Below are positions 35,586-44,332 of a stretch of 53,009 nucleotides of DNA, piece by piece. The DNA comes from Phycisphaera mikurensis (GTDB lineage Bacteria; Planctomycetota; Phycisphaerae; WQYP01), in NCBI GenBank assembly GCA_022730455.1, contig DZDI01000006.1:1-53009 (forward strand), read 5' to 3'. The first letter of the stretch is position 1; each line of letters opens with the position of its first letter. The notes beneath the pieces are model-generated. The model searched no databases and was not told where the DNA came from. It saw nothing but the letters and a program-made list of their open reading frames with translations. A program made the translations under genes and the position numbers.

Positions 35586-36059
35586 ATGGATTTGATCCTT
35601 TCAGTTTTTGCACTACTGGCAGCGGCCGTCATCTGCATCTGGCTGGAATTTGTTGTGCCGTCACACGGCATTCTGGCCGTATGTTTTTTTCTGCTATGTG
35701 TGACCGCTTTGGTGCTTTCGACATTTGTATCAGCAGGTTTTGTTGTCTTGATCGTGATGATTCTTCTGGTAATGATTCCGACGGTCGGATGGTATGGTTT
35801 TCGGTATTACCCCAGCAGCCCCATTGGCCGCCGAATTTTTTTGCGTAAACCACCTCTCTCTCACCCGCCCGCCGCGGATCTGCAGGTTTTTATTAATAAG
35901 ACTGGCGTAGCAGAATCGGTTCTCCGTCCATCCGGCGTGTGCACCATTGAACAACATCGATTTGCATGCGTAAGCGAAAACGCACAAATTGAGGCGGGGG
36001 AAAAAATACGCGTCATCGGTGTGTCGGGTAATTACCTCATTGTTGCTCCGATGGGTTGA
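35586..36059 (+). CDS. Short NfeD-like membrane protein
   Basis: Protein of 157 residues with three hydrophobic helices (about 1-75) and a C-terminal OB-fold (TGVAESVLRPSGVCTIEQHRF...GEKIRVIGVSGNYLIV). This matches the short NfeD form that pairs with stomatin-like proteins and may modulate membrane microdomains. It sits directly after the long NfeD protein, and no floA/stomatin gene follows in the window. It ends 84 bases before the convergent purH stop. Confidence 0.85.
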   Translation: MDLILSVFALLAAAVICIWLEFVVPSHGILAVCFFLLCVTALVLSTFVSAGFVVLIVMILLVMIPTVGWYGFRYYPSSPIGRRIFLRKPPLSHPPAADLQVFINKTGVAESVLRPSGVCTIEQHRFACVSENAQIEAGEKIRVIGVSGNYLIVAPMG

Positions 36060-36143
36060 TATCTGCCGAATTTGCCATGAAAACGGAGCTCGGTCTGCGG
36101 CATAAACACTACTGGAACGCGGCAGTGGGAACGCCAAAGCCTG

Positions 36144-37757
36144 TTAATGTAAGAAATGCCGAAAGCCGGTAAACACCATGGCCGCTTGTCGTTCGTTGCA
36201 TAAATTGATCGTGTCGGCATCGCGTTTGGACCCACCTGGCTGAATCAACGCGATAATGCCCGCATCGAGCAGCAGTTGCGGGCCATCCGCAAATGGAAAA
36301 AAAGCATCGGACGCTGCGGCGGCACCATTTAATTTATCTGCATGCCCATTTTGCCGGGCCAGCTCGATGGCTAAGCGAGCGCTTGTGACGCGGCTCATCT
36401 GTCCAGCCCCGGCGGCCAGCATCTGGCGATCTTTCACGATCACAATGGCATTGCTCTTAACATGCTTACAGATGCGCCAGGCGATGTGTAAATCGGCCAA
36501 GGTACCGTCAGACGGTTGGGAGGCTGTCGCCACGGAATAGGGTGTAGGGGGTTCGGCATCCACCTGTTGTACCAGAACACCGCCGGAAATGGATGCGAAT
36601 TTTAATGGACGGGCAGTAGATGGGTAGCGATGGTCGGCGGCGGGCACGGCAAGCAGGCGACAATCCGTCCAGCGATGGCGGAGAATGTCCAACGCTTCAG
36701 GTGTGAATTGAGGAGCAATGAGCACTTCAAGAAATTTTTTGCCTGCGACGATCGCTGACGCGGTTACAGCATCGACTAGGCGATTGACGGCCACAATTCC
36801 GCCATAAGCAGCGGTTGGGTCTCCGGCCCAGGAAAGTTCAAAGGCGGCGGCAGGATTGTCGGCCAATGCGCATCCGCACGGGTTGGCATGCTTGATGACA
36901 GCGACTGCGGGCTGGTCAAATTCGGCCGCAAGCGAATAGGCTGCATCCGCATCCAGAAGATTAATGTAGGAGAGTTTTTTGCCGTGAAGCTGGTGCGCCT
37001 GTGCCACGCCGCCAGCATCTTTGCCATCAACGTAGAGGGCGGCGGATTGATGCGGGTTTTCACCATAGCGCAGATCATCGACTTTATGGTAACTGCGGAT
37101 GATGGTGGGAAATAGACCAGCAGTGGCCGGACCGGACTCATCGGTAAAATATTGCGCAGCGAGGTATTCATGAATGGCCGCGTCGTAGGATGCTGTGCGC
37201 GAAAAGGCCCACATAGCCAGATCAAGGCGAAAACGCAGACGGGTGGCACCGGAATCATGACGGAGGTGTTCAACAAGGTTTGTGTACTGCGAAGGATCGG
37301 TGACCACCGCCACACTACGGTAATTTTTTGAGGCTGAGCGGATCATAGCCGGGCCGCCGATGTCAATATTTTCAATGGCATGCGCAAGCGTGGTGTGCGG
37401 ATCAGCAGTTGCTTTTTCAAACGCATACAGATTGACAATCAGCAAGTCTATGGGGCGAATGGCATAAGCGGACAGGGCGGCAAGATGCGAAGGTTCATCG
37501 CGCAAAGCTAAAAGCCCTCCATGGATGGCCGGATGCAGGGTTTTAATACGTCCATCCATCATTTCCGGAAAACCGGTGACCGAGGCAACATCGGTGACGG
37601 GGATGCCGGCCTGGGCAAGTACTTTAGCCGTACCGCCCGTGGAGAGGATTTCTACACCAAATTCCGCGTGCAGTACTTGCGCCAATTCTGCAATGCCAGA
37701 TTTATCGGTGACAGATATGAGGGCCCGTTTTATCGGCACAAGATCAGTGGGGTTCAC
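36144..37757 (-). CDS. purH: Bifunctional AICAR formyltransferase/IMP cyclohydrolase
   Basis: Catalyses the last two steps of IMP synthesis. The 537-residue protein has the N-terminal MGS-like cyclohydrolase domain (RALISVTDKSG, ILSTGGTAK, GRIKTLHPAIHGGLL) and the C-terminal formyltransferase domain (LRYGENPHQ, KHANPCGCA and SDAFFPFADG). The first ATG-like start at 37772 is TTG and overlaps GGAG; GTG at 37757, nine bases after GGAG, gives MNPTDLVPIKRALIS and is better. No other purine gene is nearby. Confidence 0.96.
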   Translation of the reverse strand: MNPTDLVPIKRALISVTDKSGIAELAQVLHAEFGVEILSTGGTAKVLAQAGIPVTDVASVTGFPEMMDGRIKTLHPAIHGGLLALRDEPSHLAALSAYAIRPIDLLIVNLYAFEKATADPHTTLAHAIENIDIGGPAMIRSASKNYRSVAVVTDPSQYTNLVEHLRHDSGATRLRFRLDLAMWAFSRTASYDAAIHEYLAAQYFTDESGPATAGLFPTIIRSYHKVDDLRYGENPHQSAALYVDGKDAGGVAQAHQLHGKKLSYINLLDADAAYSLAAEFDQPAVAVIKHANPCGCALADNPAAAFELSWAGDPTAAYGGIVAVNRLVDAVTASAIVAGKKFLEVLIAPQFTPEALDILRHRWTDCRLLAVPAADHRYPSTARPLKFASISGGVLVQQVDAEPPTPYSVATASQPSDGTLADLHIAWRICKHVKSNAIVIVKDRQMLAAGAGQMSRVTSARLAIELARQNGHADKLNGAAAASDAFFPFADGPQLLLDAGIIALIQPGGSKRDADTINLCNERQAAMVFTGFRHFLH

Positions 37758-37861
37758 GAGATAAATCTCCAATAAAACGAATTAAAACGGAGATGGCCCA
37801 TCGCGTGTCAAGATCTTACACGCGTGCGCTGGCGGCCAATGGAAGCTAAACTCCGGCAGCA

Positions 37862-38980
37862 TCAGTCCAGTGGATAACGGCGCACCAGTGCCATCAGGAA
37901 TCCATCGGTGGAGGACAAATAGATACGCTTTGCCGAGGTGGACTTGGCATAAATACACGGTGTCGAAGCGGCCGCGTGATATACCACATCTCCATCTATC
38001 GGCGAGATGATCAGCAGGCCATGGGCCGTCGCGGCTGCAATGCGTCGGCCTATCCTGCCGACAACGCGCTGCGCACCTGCTACGGGGCCCCATTGTATTT
38101 CACCTGAAGATGGGTTCAGGCACAGCAGGCCAGTCCCGCCGGTGCAGATGAGCAATCGCTTGCCGAACATGACCGGCTGGTGCACCAATCGGCCGGGCAG
38201 GCGGGTGATCCAAGGTGCAATGCCGGTGGTGGCGTTGATAGCGTACAGGTTGTGATTCATGCATGGCACAAAAACCAGGTGGCGGTTGGTGCCTAAAGCG
38301 GCATCGACCGCGCCGGAAAGAATGCGTCGCCAGCCGCTGCTGCCATCGGTGGCGATGTGCCCCCATACATAGCCATTTTGTGATCCGCAAACGAACATAC
38401 CCTTGAGGATCACGGGACGTGATGTAAATGCGTCACCGCGTGAATACTGGGCCCAGTGCATAAAGAGAGGAAGGTGCGGTGAGAGCGCATACATGCGGTT
38501 GTGGTAACTGCCGATGAACATGCGGTCATTGCTGATGACCGGTTGTGTGGATGGAGCAAATTTGAGGGACTGTGATTTAATAACGGTGCCATCGGACTTT
38601 TTAACAATCAGGATTTTACTTCCGCTGACAACCAATAGGCGTTTTTTGCTGTAGTTGACAGGCTCCAGCGTGGCCTGACCGCGGGGGGTGTATTTTTGCG
38701 TCCAGAGAATGGTACCGGACGAAGCTCTAACGCATATAAAATAACCATCGCGAGTGAGCACATAGAGTCTCTTCTGCAAGAGCCACACATGAGCGATGCT
38801 GTCGTGATGGCGTACACCCAGTCCGAGTGGCATTTGCCACAGCACCTTGAGACGGGCCTGGTGCAGGGCAGCGTTCGAGAATGGTATCGACGCCCCCCGT
38901 GTGAGAGTGGTTGTAAAAAGAAAGCAAACCATCACCGTCAGGATGGCTGCGCCGGAGCAACTCCACCGCTTGGTATGCAT
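37862..38980 (-). CDS. Secreted PQQ-like beta-propeller protein
   Basis: Exported protein of 372 residues. A signal peptide occupies about residues 1-30. The rest consists of repeated beta-propeller blades with the PQQ-like Trp/Gly pattern (for example ASSGTILWTQKY, SDGTVIKSQSL, ATTGIAPWITRLPG, PSSGEIQWGPVAG). Such domains occur in many planctomycete surface proteins and in the assembly factor BamB, but the spacing does not prove either role. The ATG at 38980 has AGGAG eight bases upstream. It is divergent from nadK. Confidence 0.8.
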   Translation of the reverse strand: MHTKRWSCSGAAILTVMVCFLFTTTLTRGASIPFSNAALHQARLKVLWQMPLGLGVRHHDSIAHVWLLQKRLYVLTRDGYFICVRASSGTILWTQKYTPRGQATLEPVNYSKKRLLVVSGSKILIVKKSDGTVIKSQSLKFAPSTQPVISNDRMFIGSYHNRMYALSPHLPLFMHWAQYSRGDAFTSRPVILKGMFVCGSQNGYVWGHIATDGSSGWRRILSGAVDAALGTNRHLVFVPCMNHNLYAINATTGIAPWITRLPGRLVHQPVMFGKRLLICTGGTGLLCLNPSSGEIQWGPVAGAQRVVGRIGRRIAAATAHGLLIISPIDGDVVYHAAASTPCIYAKSTSAKRIYLSSTDGFLMALVRRYPLD

Positions 38981-39217
38981 CAAATGAGCTCCTCAAGATC
39001 AGTACCTGCACGAACTTCATGCGTACAACGTGTCCACGGGGGAAAAACGCCGTACCGCTATTTAAGCGCCACACGTTTGATCATCCCCGCACCAATAGTA
39101 TCGGAAATCTTAACCGCCGTGATTGAATGGTCAACTGGAATCAACCTGAAGCAAGACATGATCGCTTTTCGGCCTAATCAAATGGGACTGGAGGCAACCG
39201 AGCCGGGGGAGTATCCT

Positions 39218-40108
39218 ATGAGAGAGATGAACATACTGCTTATCGCCAATTCAGCTAAATCGGAGGCCATCGCAGCCGGGCGTCAATTGCTGAAGACTCT
39301 TGCCGCCAAAGAAGGCGTCAGCGTCCGTTATCTGGAAGGTGTAGACCAGGCCTGTCTTGGGGACTTGGCCGACATACCCGATTTAATGGTGCTGCTGGGC
39401 GGCGATGGAACCATCCTGGAAGCGGCGCGCTTTTTGGCCAAATATCAGGTTCCGGTAGTCGGTATTAACTTCGGCAAGTTAGGATACATGGCGGCGTTCA
39501 CGCTGGCCGAGTTCGAATCACACCTGCCTGAGCTGCTCACAGGTAAGTTCAGCATTACCCATCGACTGATGCTTGAAGCGTCCATTTACCGTTACCGGGA
39601 ACCGCCACACACAAACGACGAGGCCACGTCCGGACTGGAACCGGAAACTCGATGCCTCGCCCTAAACGACGTGGTGCTCAACGCCGGTACACCGTTTCGG
39701 ATGGTGGAATTAACCGTACGGGTGGATGATTCAGACACGGCCACGTTCAGGGGAGATGGGATCATCATATCTACGGCATCGGGGTCAACCGGATACAACC
39801 TGTCAGCCGGCGGGCCCTTGATCGCGCCGGATGTTGACGCGATGGTGATTACGCCAATTTGCGCCCACTCACTGTCATTCAGACCGGTGGTGGTTCGCGA
39901 TCAAAGCACCATTGGACTAAAACCGCGACGGTTAAACGAAGGCACTCACATGGTAATGGATGGAGTAGTGGTACATCCGTTGAGTGTCAAACAATACGTG
40001 GTGGTAAAAACGGCGCCGCATCGACTCAAATTAGTGGTGCATCCGCATCAATCCCATTGGGAAGTGCTGGCCAACAAGCTGCACTGGGCGAGTCGGCCAA
40101 CAGCATGA
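39218..40108 (+). CDS. nadK: NAD kinase
   Basis: Phosphorylates NAD+ to NADP+. The 296-residue protein has the diagnostic GGDGT at 61-65 and the later GDGIIISTASGSTGYNLSAGG and HSLSFRPVV regions. The ATG at 39218 has GGGGGAG six bases upstream; the open frame continues much further upstream, but those residues look non-coding. It is the first gene of a five-gene operon and its stop overlaps the next start (ATGA). Confidence 0.96.
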   Translation: MREMNILLIANSAKSEAIAAGRQLLKTLAAKEGVSVRYLEGVDQACLGDLADIPDLMVLLGGDGTILEAARFLAKYQVPVVGINFGKLGYMAAFTLAEFESHLPELLTGKFSITHRLMLEASIYRYREPPHTNDEATSGLEPETRCLALNDVVLNAGTPFRMVELTVRVDDSDTATFRGDGIIISTASGSTGYNLSAGGPLIAPDVDAMVITPICAHSLSFRPVVVRDQSTIGLKPRRLNEGTHMVMDGVVVHPLSVKQYVVVKTAPHRLKLVVHPHQSHWEVLANKLHWASRPTA

Positions 40109-41895
40109 GTGATAAATTACAGGGCGACCTGAATCAGGTTGGAGCGCTTATGAAAGATCGCAATGTGTCACCATCGACGAACCGTAGAGCCGGGGGTGAT
40201 CCATTCTGGGATAGCGTATTGGATTTTCGATATATTTTCCGCGCGTTTCGCCTGACGATTGAACCCGGGGTGTGGGTACTGGCGCTGCTGGCGCTGGTCA
40301 TTATTTACACCGCCGGCCGTGCCATGGATGGCATATGGGGGCCGCAGGTCTTGTCGGGTGAAATTGCGGCTTTTCACTCCCCAGCCCCCGGTGCCTACCG
40401 GGAGATGATTGTTCAGGATCGACTCAATCGTCAGGCGGCGCTTGCCGAGATGCTGCAAGACTATGCGACGCCGCTGCATTCCAGACAAATTCAGGCCCTC
40501 GAGCATAATCCTCGCGGAGCCTATGACGCGATCGTGGCCGGTATGGAGCGGAACTTCCACCGACGACTGGCGGAGTTGGTCCGGGAGAAGCCAGCGTTAT
40601 CCGCTAATACGCTGCACCGACGGCAGCACCGACTGGCGATGGAATTGCTGGTCAATGTACGGCAGGTACAGAGTACTATCGGCAGGGGCATTTTTGATGC
40701 GGCCATGCATGAGGAACTCAGGCAATTTTCGTATCTGGTTTTCGACGTGCTTAATCCGCTTCGGATTGAATCGACCTCAACGATCACGGCGCCGGGCCAA
40801 GCGCCCACCGGCTATGAAATATCCGTGGCTGCCACGCCGCGTAATTCCAGCGTTGCCTGGCAATCCGATACGGTATGGGGATGCCTCGCCAACATGTTTA
40901 TTACCGTGCCTGAGTGGCTGATTGCCGGAGCGCCTCCGATGGTCGCCAGACCATCACAGAGTCCTGGGCGGTTGGTACTGGTGCGTGCCGCGTATCTGCT
41001 GACAATTATTATATTTTTTCTCATCTGCATCGCCACACTGGCGACGGTCGGCGGAGCCGTGTGCCGCCACACGGCAGCGCGGATGGCTGGCGAAGATCCG
41101 TCGATCATCGCTTCGGTGCGGTTTGCCGTGCGGCGCTTCTGGTTATTTATCCGCGTACCGTTGCTTCCGGTGGGCCTGATATTGGTGTTGGGTATACTGA
41201 TGATTGCCATTTCTCTCATCGGTGCGGTGCCATGGATTGGCCCGATTCTGGTGGGCATCATGTTCATCGTCTTTCTGCTGGGTGGATTCATGATCATGCT
41301 TGTGGTGCTGGGGCTGGCGGGCGGGTTACACCTGATTTATCCCTGCCTGGCAGTGGAGGCATCGGATGGGTTTGATTCCATCAGTCGCAGTTTCAGCTAC
41401 GTTTACAACAGCCCATGGCGGGTGGCCCTGTACACCATCGTGGCACTGATTTACGGCGTGCTGACATGGCTTTTCCTGCTGCTGGCTCTTTATGTGATTT
41501 TGGCGGTGACGCACTGGTGCACCAACATCGGCATGGGATTTTTCGGACTGGAACACGGCGCCTATTCTGGCGTATCGGTCTTGAACACCATCTGGCCGAC
41601 CCCGCAATTTGAACGCTTAATCGGGCCCATTAACTGGTGGGCAATGGGGTGGGGTGAATTGATTGCGGCCCTATTTATTTATTTTTGGCTGTTCCTGCTG
41701 GTGACACTGCTGGGTGCCTATGTGGTGGGTTACTATTTTTCATCCAGTACCATCATTTACATGCTGCTTCGTCGGCACGTGGACGGAGAGCCGCTCAGCG
41801 ACATCGCCTCATTTACAGAAACATCGGATGCGGCTGCATCTCCCGTGGCAGGCACATCTCTGCCACCGGCGGCCGGAGGGCTAGGTCAGATATGA
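40105..41895 (+). CDS. Polytopic membrane protein of unknown function
   Basis: Protein of 596 residues with one membrane segment near the N-terminus (about 55-75), a large soluble helical region (about 80-290) and five or more hydrophobic segments in the C-terminal half. The soluble region is helical and charged (ERNFHRRLAELVREKPAL). The length and pattern are reminiscent of conserved planctomycete membrane proteins, but I recognise no family. Translation is coupled to nadK and to the next gene by ATGA overlaps at both ends. The role may relate to NAD or membrane metabolism only by context. Confidence 0.7.
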   Translation: MSDKLQGDLNQVGALMKDRNVSPSTNRRAGGDPFWDSVLDFRYIFRAFRLTIEPGVWVLALLALVIIYTAGRAMDGIWGPQVLSGEIAAFHSPAPGAYREMIVQDRLNRQAALAEMLQDYATPLHSRQIQALEHNPRGAYDAIVAGMERNFHRRLAELVREKPALSANTLHRRQHRLAMELLVNVRQVQSTIGRGIFDAAMHEELRQFSYLVFDVLNPLRIESTSTITAPGQAPTGYEISVAATPRNSSVAWQSDTVWGCLANMFITVPEWLIAGAPPMVARPSQSPGRLVLVRAAYLLTIIIFFLICIATLATVGGAVCRHTAARMAGEDPSIIASVRFAVRRFWLFIRVPLLPVGLILVLGILMIAISLIGAVPWIGPILVGIMFIVFLLGGFMIMLVVLGLAGGLHLIYPCLAVEASDGFDSISRSFSYVYNSPWRVALYTIVALIYGVLTWLFLLLALYVILAVTHWCTNIGMGFFGLEHGAYSGVSVLNTIWPTPQFERLIGPINWWAMGWGELIAALFIYFWLFLLVTLLGAYVVGYYFSSSTIIYMLLRRHVDGEPLSDIASFTETSDAAASPVAGTSLPPAAGGLGQI

Positions 41896-43121
41896 TCAAC
41901 TCCAACTGGATGGCCATCCTGAAGACTCTTTGCGACTTGCCCACCGCCCCATTGCGTGAGGAGCATGTATTGGCGTGGGTTGAGCAGTATATTGCGACGC
42001 TCTCACCAGCGGGCCAGCTAAGTTGTACTTATGATCGCGCAGGCAATCTGCGTGTGGATCACATAGCAGGGGCGGACAGCGAAAGACCTACCGCGCGGCA
42101 CCTGGTGTTTGAATCGCATGCAGATCATCCGGGTTTCCTCACGGGCGAGATGATAAACCGCGGCGAGGGTTTATTGCGGGCAGAGTTTGCAGGCGGGGTA
42201 AAGCCGTCGTTTTTTGCCGGTGCCGGCGTGCGGCTATTCCACCCCGATGGGAAAAATCCATGGTGCTTCGCTGTTGTTGACAGGCCGCCACTGCGCCCTG
42301 CCGATGCAGATACGCTGGATTGCGTGCTTCGGTTGAAACAGCCGGGCATTGACGTGCCGCCGGGTACCATCGGCATGTGGGATTTGCCGGATGCCGCACT
42401 TACAGGCAACTTATTCACAGCCCGAGCTTGCGATGACCTGGCCGGAGTGGCCGCGATGATCTGCATGCTGCATGAGGTTTGCCGGCGCCGCATCTGCCAA
42501 TCATTCACATTGCTCTTTACGCGTGGGGAGGAAATTGGATTTCTCGGTGCCATTGCCGCCATTCAAGCGGAAACCTTAGCCACAGCGCAAAACCGAAAGC
42601 AATGCTGCATCATCGGCCTTGAAGTCAGCCGCGCTTTGCCGCAGGCGGCAATGGGGCTTGGGCCTGTGGTGCGGGTAGGCGATCGTACCAGCATTTTTCA
42701 CTCCGCCTTGACACGTTTTATAAAACTGGCTGCAGATGATTTAATTGACGCATTGCCCGGTTTTCGTTACCAGCGGGCGCTGATGGACGGCGGCACATGC
42801 AACAGCACGGTATTTGATGCGGCAGGATTTGAAGCTGCCGGACTTACGCTCCCACTGGCCAACTACCATAACATGCTCTCGGATGAGCACGCTTGCTCCT
42901 ATGCGGAAATGGCACCACGAACTGGCGATAAAATTGGCAGTGAGGCGATTGGCCCCGATGATTTTACTCATCTCGTGGAGTTAATGGTACACGTGGTCGA
43001 AAAGTTTTCTCATTACACGGGCGACCATCGAGGTTTGCAGGAGCAGTTGGAGAAACGGCTCACGCGCTATGCCGAAAAACTTTACGCCGTTACGCCGCAC
43101 CAACGATGGGAGCATAAATGA
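41892..43121 (+). CDS. M42-like metallopeptidase
   Basis: Cytoplasmic metal-dependent peptidase of 409 residues, related to the M42/M28 (glutamyl aminopeptidase, tetrahedral aminopeptidase) families. The metal and catalytic positions are visible: HADHPG (about 76-81), ACDDLAGVAAM containing the bridging aspartate, GEEIGFLGA with the catalytic and ligand glutamates, and LPLANYHNM near the C-terminus with the last histidine. The N-terminal part is less typical. Start and stop overlap the neighbouring genes by ATGA. The substrate is unknown. Confidence 0.8.
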   Translation: MINSNWMAILKTLCDLPTAPLREEHVLAWVEQYIATLSPAGQLSCTYDRAGNLRVDHIAGADSERPTARHLVFESHADHPGFLTGEMINRGEGLLRAEFAGGVKPSFFAGAGVRLFHPDGKNPWCFAVVDRPPLRPADADTLDCVLRLKQPGIDVPPGTIGMWDLPDAALTGNLFTARACDDLAGVAAMICMLHEVCRRRICQSFTLLFTRGEEIGFLGAIAAIQAETLATAQNRKQCCIIGLEVSRALPQAAMGLGPVVRVGDRTSIFHSALTRFIKLAADDLIDALPGFRYQRALMDGGTCNSTVFDAAGFEAAGLTLPLANYHNMLSDEHACSYAEMAPRTGDKIGSEAIGPDDFTHLVELMVHVVEKFSHYTGDHRGLQEQLEKRLTRYAEKLYAVTPHQRWEHK

Positions 43122-44329
43122 CGACACCACCTGCCGCCCAGGCAACACATCCCGATTACCGTTGGATTCATTCACAAGCCCAACTTGCTGAGTATTGCGA
43201 AGAAGTGAAGGATGCCGGTGCCTTTGGATTTGATACAGAATTTATTGGCGAGCGAACCTATACCCCTGAATTATGCCTGATCCAGGTGTGTTCCGCCGAC
43301 CAGGTAGCGTTGATTGACCCGCTGGCAATTGATGATCTTTCGCCACTCGGGCGCCTGATCGGCGATCCGGATGTGGCAAAATATTGTCACGCCGGCAGTC
43401 AGGATATTGCCATTATTAATGAACGTGGCTACACACCGGCCAATGTGTTTGATACACAATTGATGGCGGGGTTGCTGGGCCTGACCTATCCCATTTCATA
43501 CGCCCGGGTGGTGGGCCATGTCTGCGGCGTGCAGTTGGATAAGGCCCACACCTACAGTGCGTGGGATCGGCGACCACTGGCCAGTTCACAGTTGATTTAT
43601 GCCGCTGATGACGTGCGTTATCTGCCGGCCGTATTTGAAAATCTTCGCCAGCGTATCGAGAAGTACGGGCGGAGAGCATGGATGAACGAACTCTGTGCGG
43701 AGGAACTGGAACATGCCATTGCGCCGCCGGATCCTTGCACCTTATGGCTGAAACTCAAGGCGCCACGATCCATGAGCCGCCAGCAGCTCGGAGTGCTGCG
43801 TGAAATGACTGCATGGCGGCAGCAGTTAGCGTATGAACACAATTCCCCCGTACGTGCATTTTTATCAGATTCTGCTATTCGGGATATTGCCAAAATTATG
43901 CCACAAACCATGCCGCAATTATCACGCATTGATGGTATTGCCGAGCAGGAAATGCAATCCTACGGGCCATTTATTCTCGATTTAATTCAGGCCGTTCGGC
44001 AGATGCCGCCCGACCAGTTGCCTGAGGCGACGATTGAACTTCCGGATTCGCTGGAATCAACGCAGTTTATCGAATGGGTATGGGCTGCAGCTCAGGCGAT
44101 CTGTCTGGGGCAAAATGTTTCTACCTGTCTGGTGACCAGTCAGGCGATCATCACCGACTGGGCGATGAAGACACTGGCCGGCGAAGATACCGACCACCAT
44201 GTCCTGATGAAGGGCTGGCGCCGTGAGTGCCTCGGCCAGCCGCTGAAGGATGTTGTCAACGGCCACGCTGCCCTGATCATTGCCATGGATAATAAAGGAT
44301 TCCAAACATCCATGCAGACGAGGGAGTGA
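43118..44329 (+). CDS. rnd: Ribonuclease D
   Basis: 3'-5' exoribonuclease acting in tRNA maturation. The DEDD exonuclease core is present: GFDTEFIGER with D39 and E41, then HAGSQDIAII and the TQLMAGLLG segment, and YAADDVRYL with the last acidic residues. The C-terminal HRDC domain starts near AWRQQLAYEHN and contains AIRDIAKIMP. At 403 residues it is of normal length. It is the fourth gene of the nadK operon, overlapping the previous stop by ATGA. Confidence 0.92.
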   Translation: MTTPPAAQATHPDYRWIHSQAQLAEYCEEVKDAGAFGFDTEFIGERTYTPELCLIQVCSADQVALIDPLAIDDLSPLGRLIGDPDVAKYCHAGSQDIAIINERGYTPANVFDTQLMAGLLGLTYPISYARVVGHVCGVQLDKAHTYSAWDRRPLASSQLIYAADDVRYLPAVFENLRQRIEKYGRRAWMNELCAEELEHAIAPPDPCTLWLKLKAPRSMSRQQLGVLREMTAWRQQLAYEHNSPVRAFLSDSAIRDIAKIMPQTMPQLSRIDGIAEQEMQSYGPFILDLIQAVRQMPPDQLPEATIELPDSLESTQFIEWVWAAAQAICLGQNVSTCLVTSQAIITDWAMKTLAGEDTDHHVLMKGWRRECLGQPLKDVVNGHAALIIAMDNKGFQTSMQTRE

Positions 44330-44332
44330 GTA

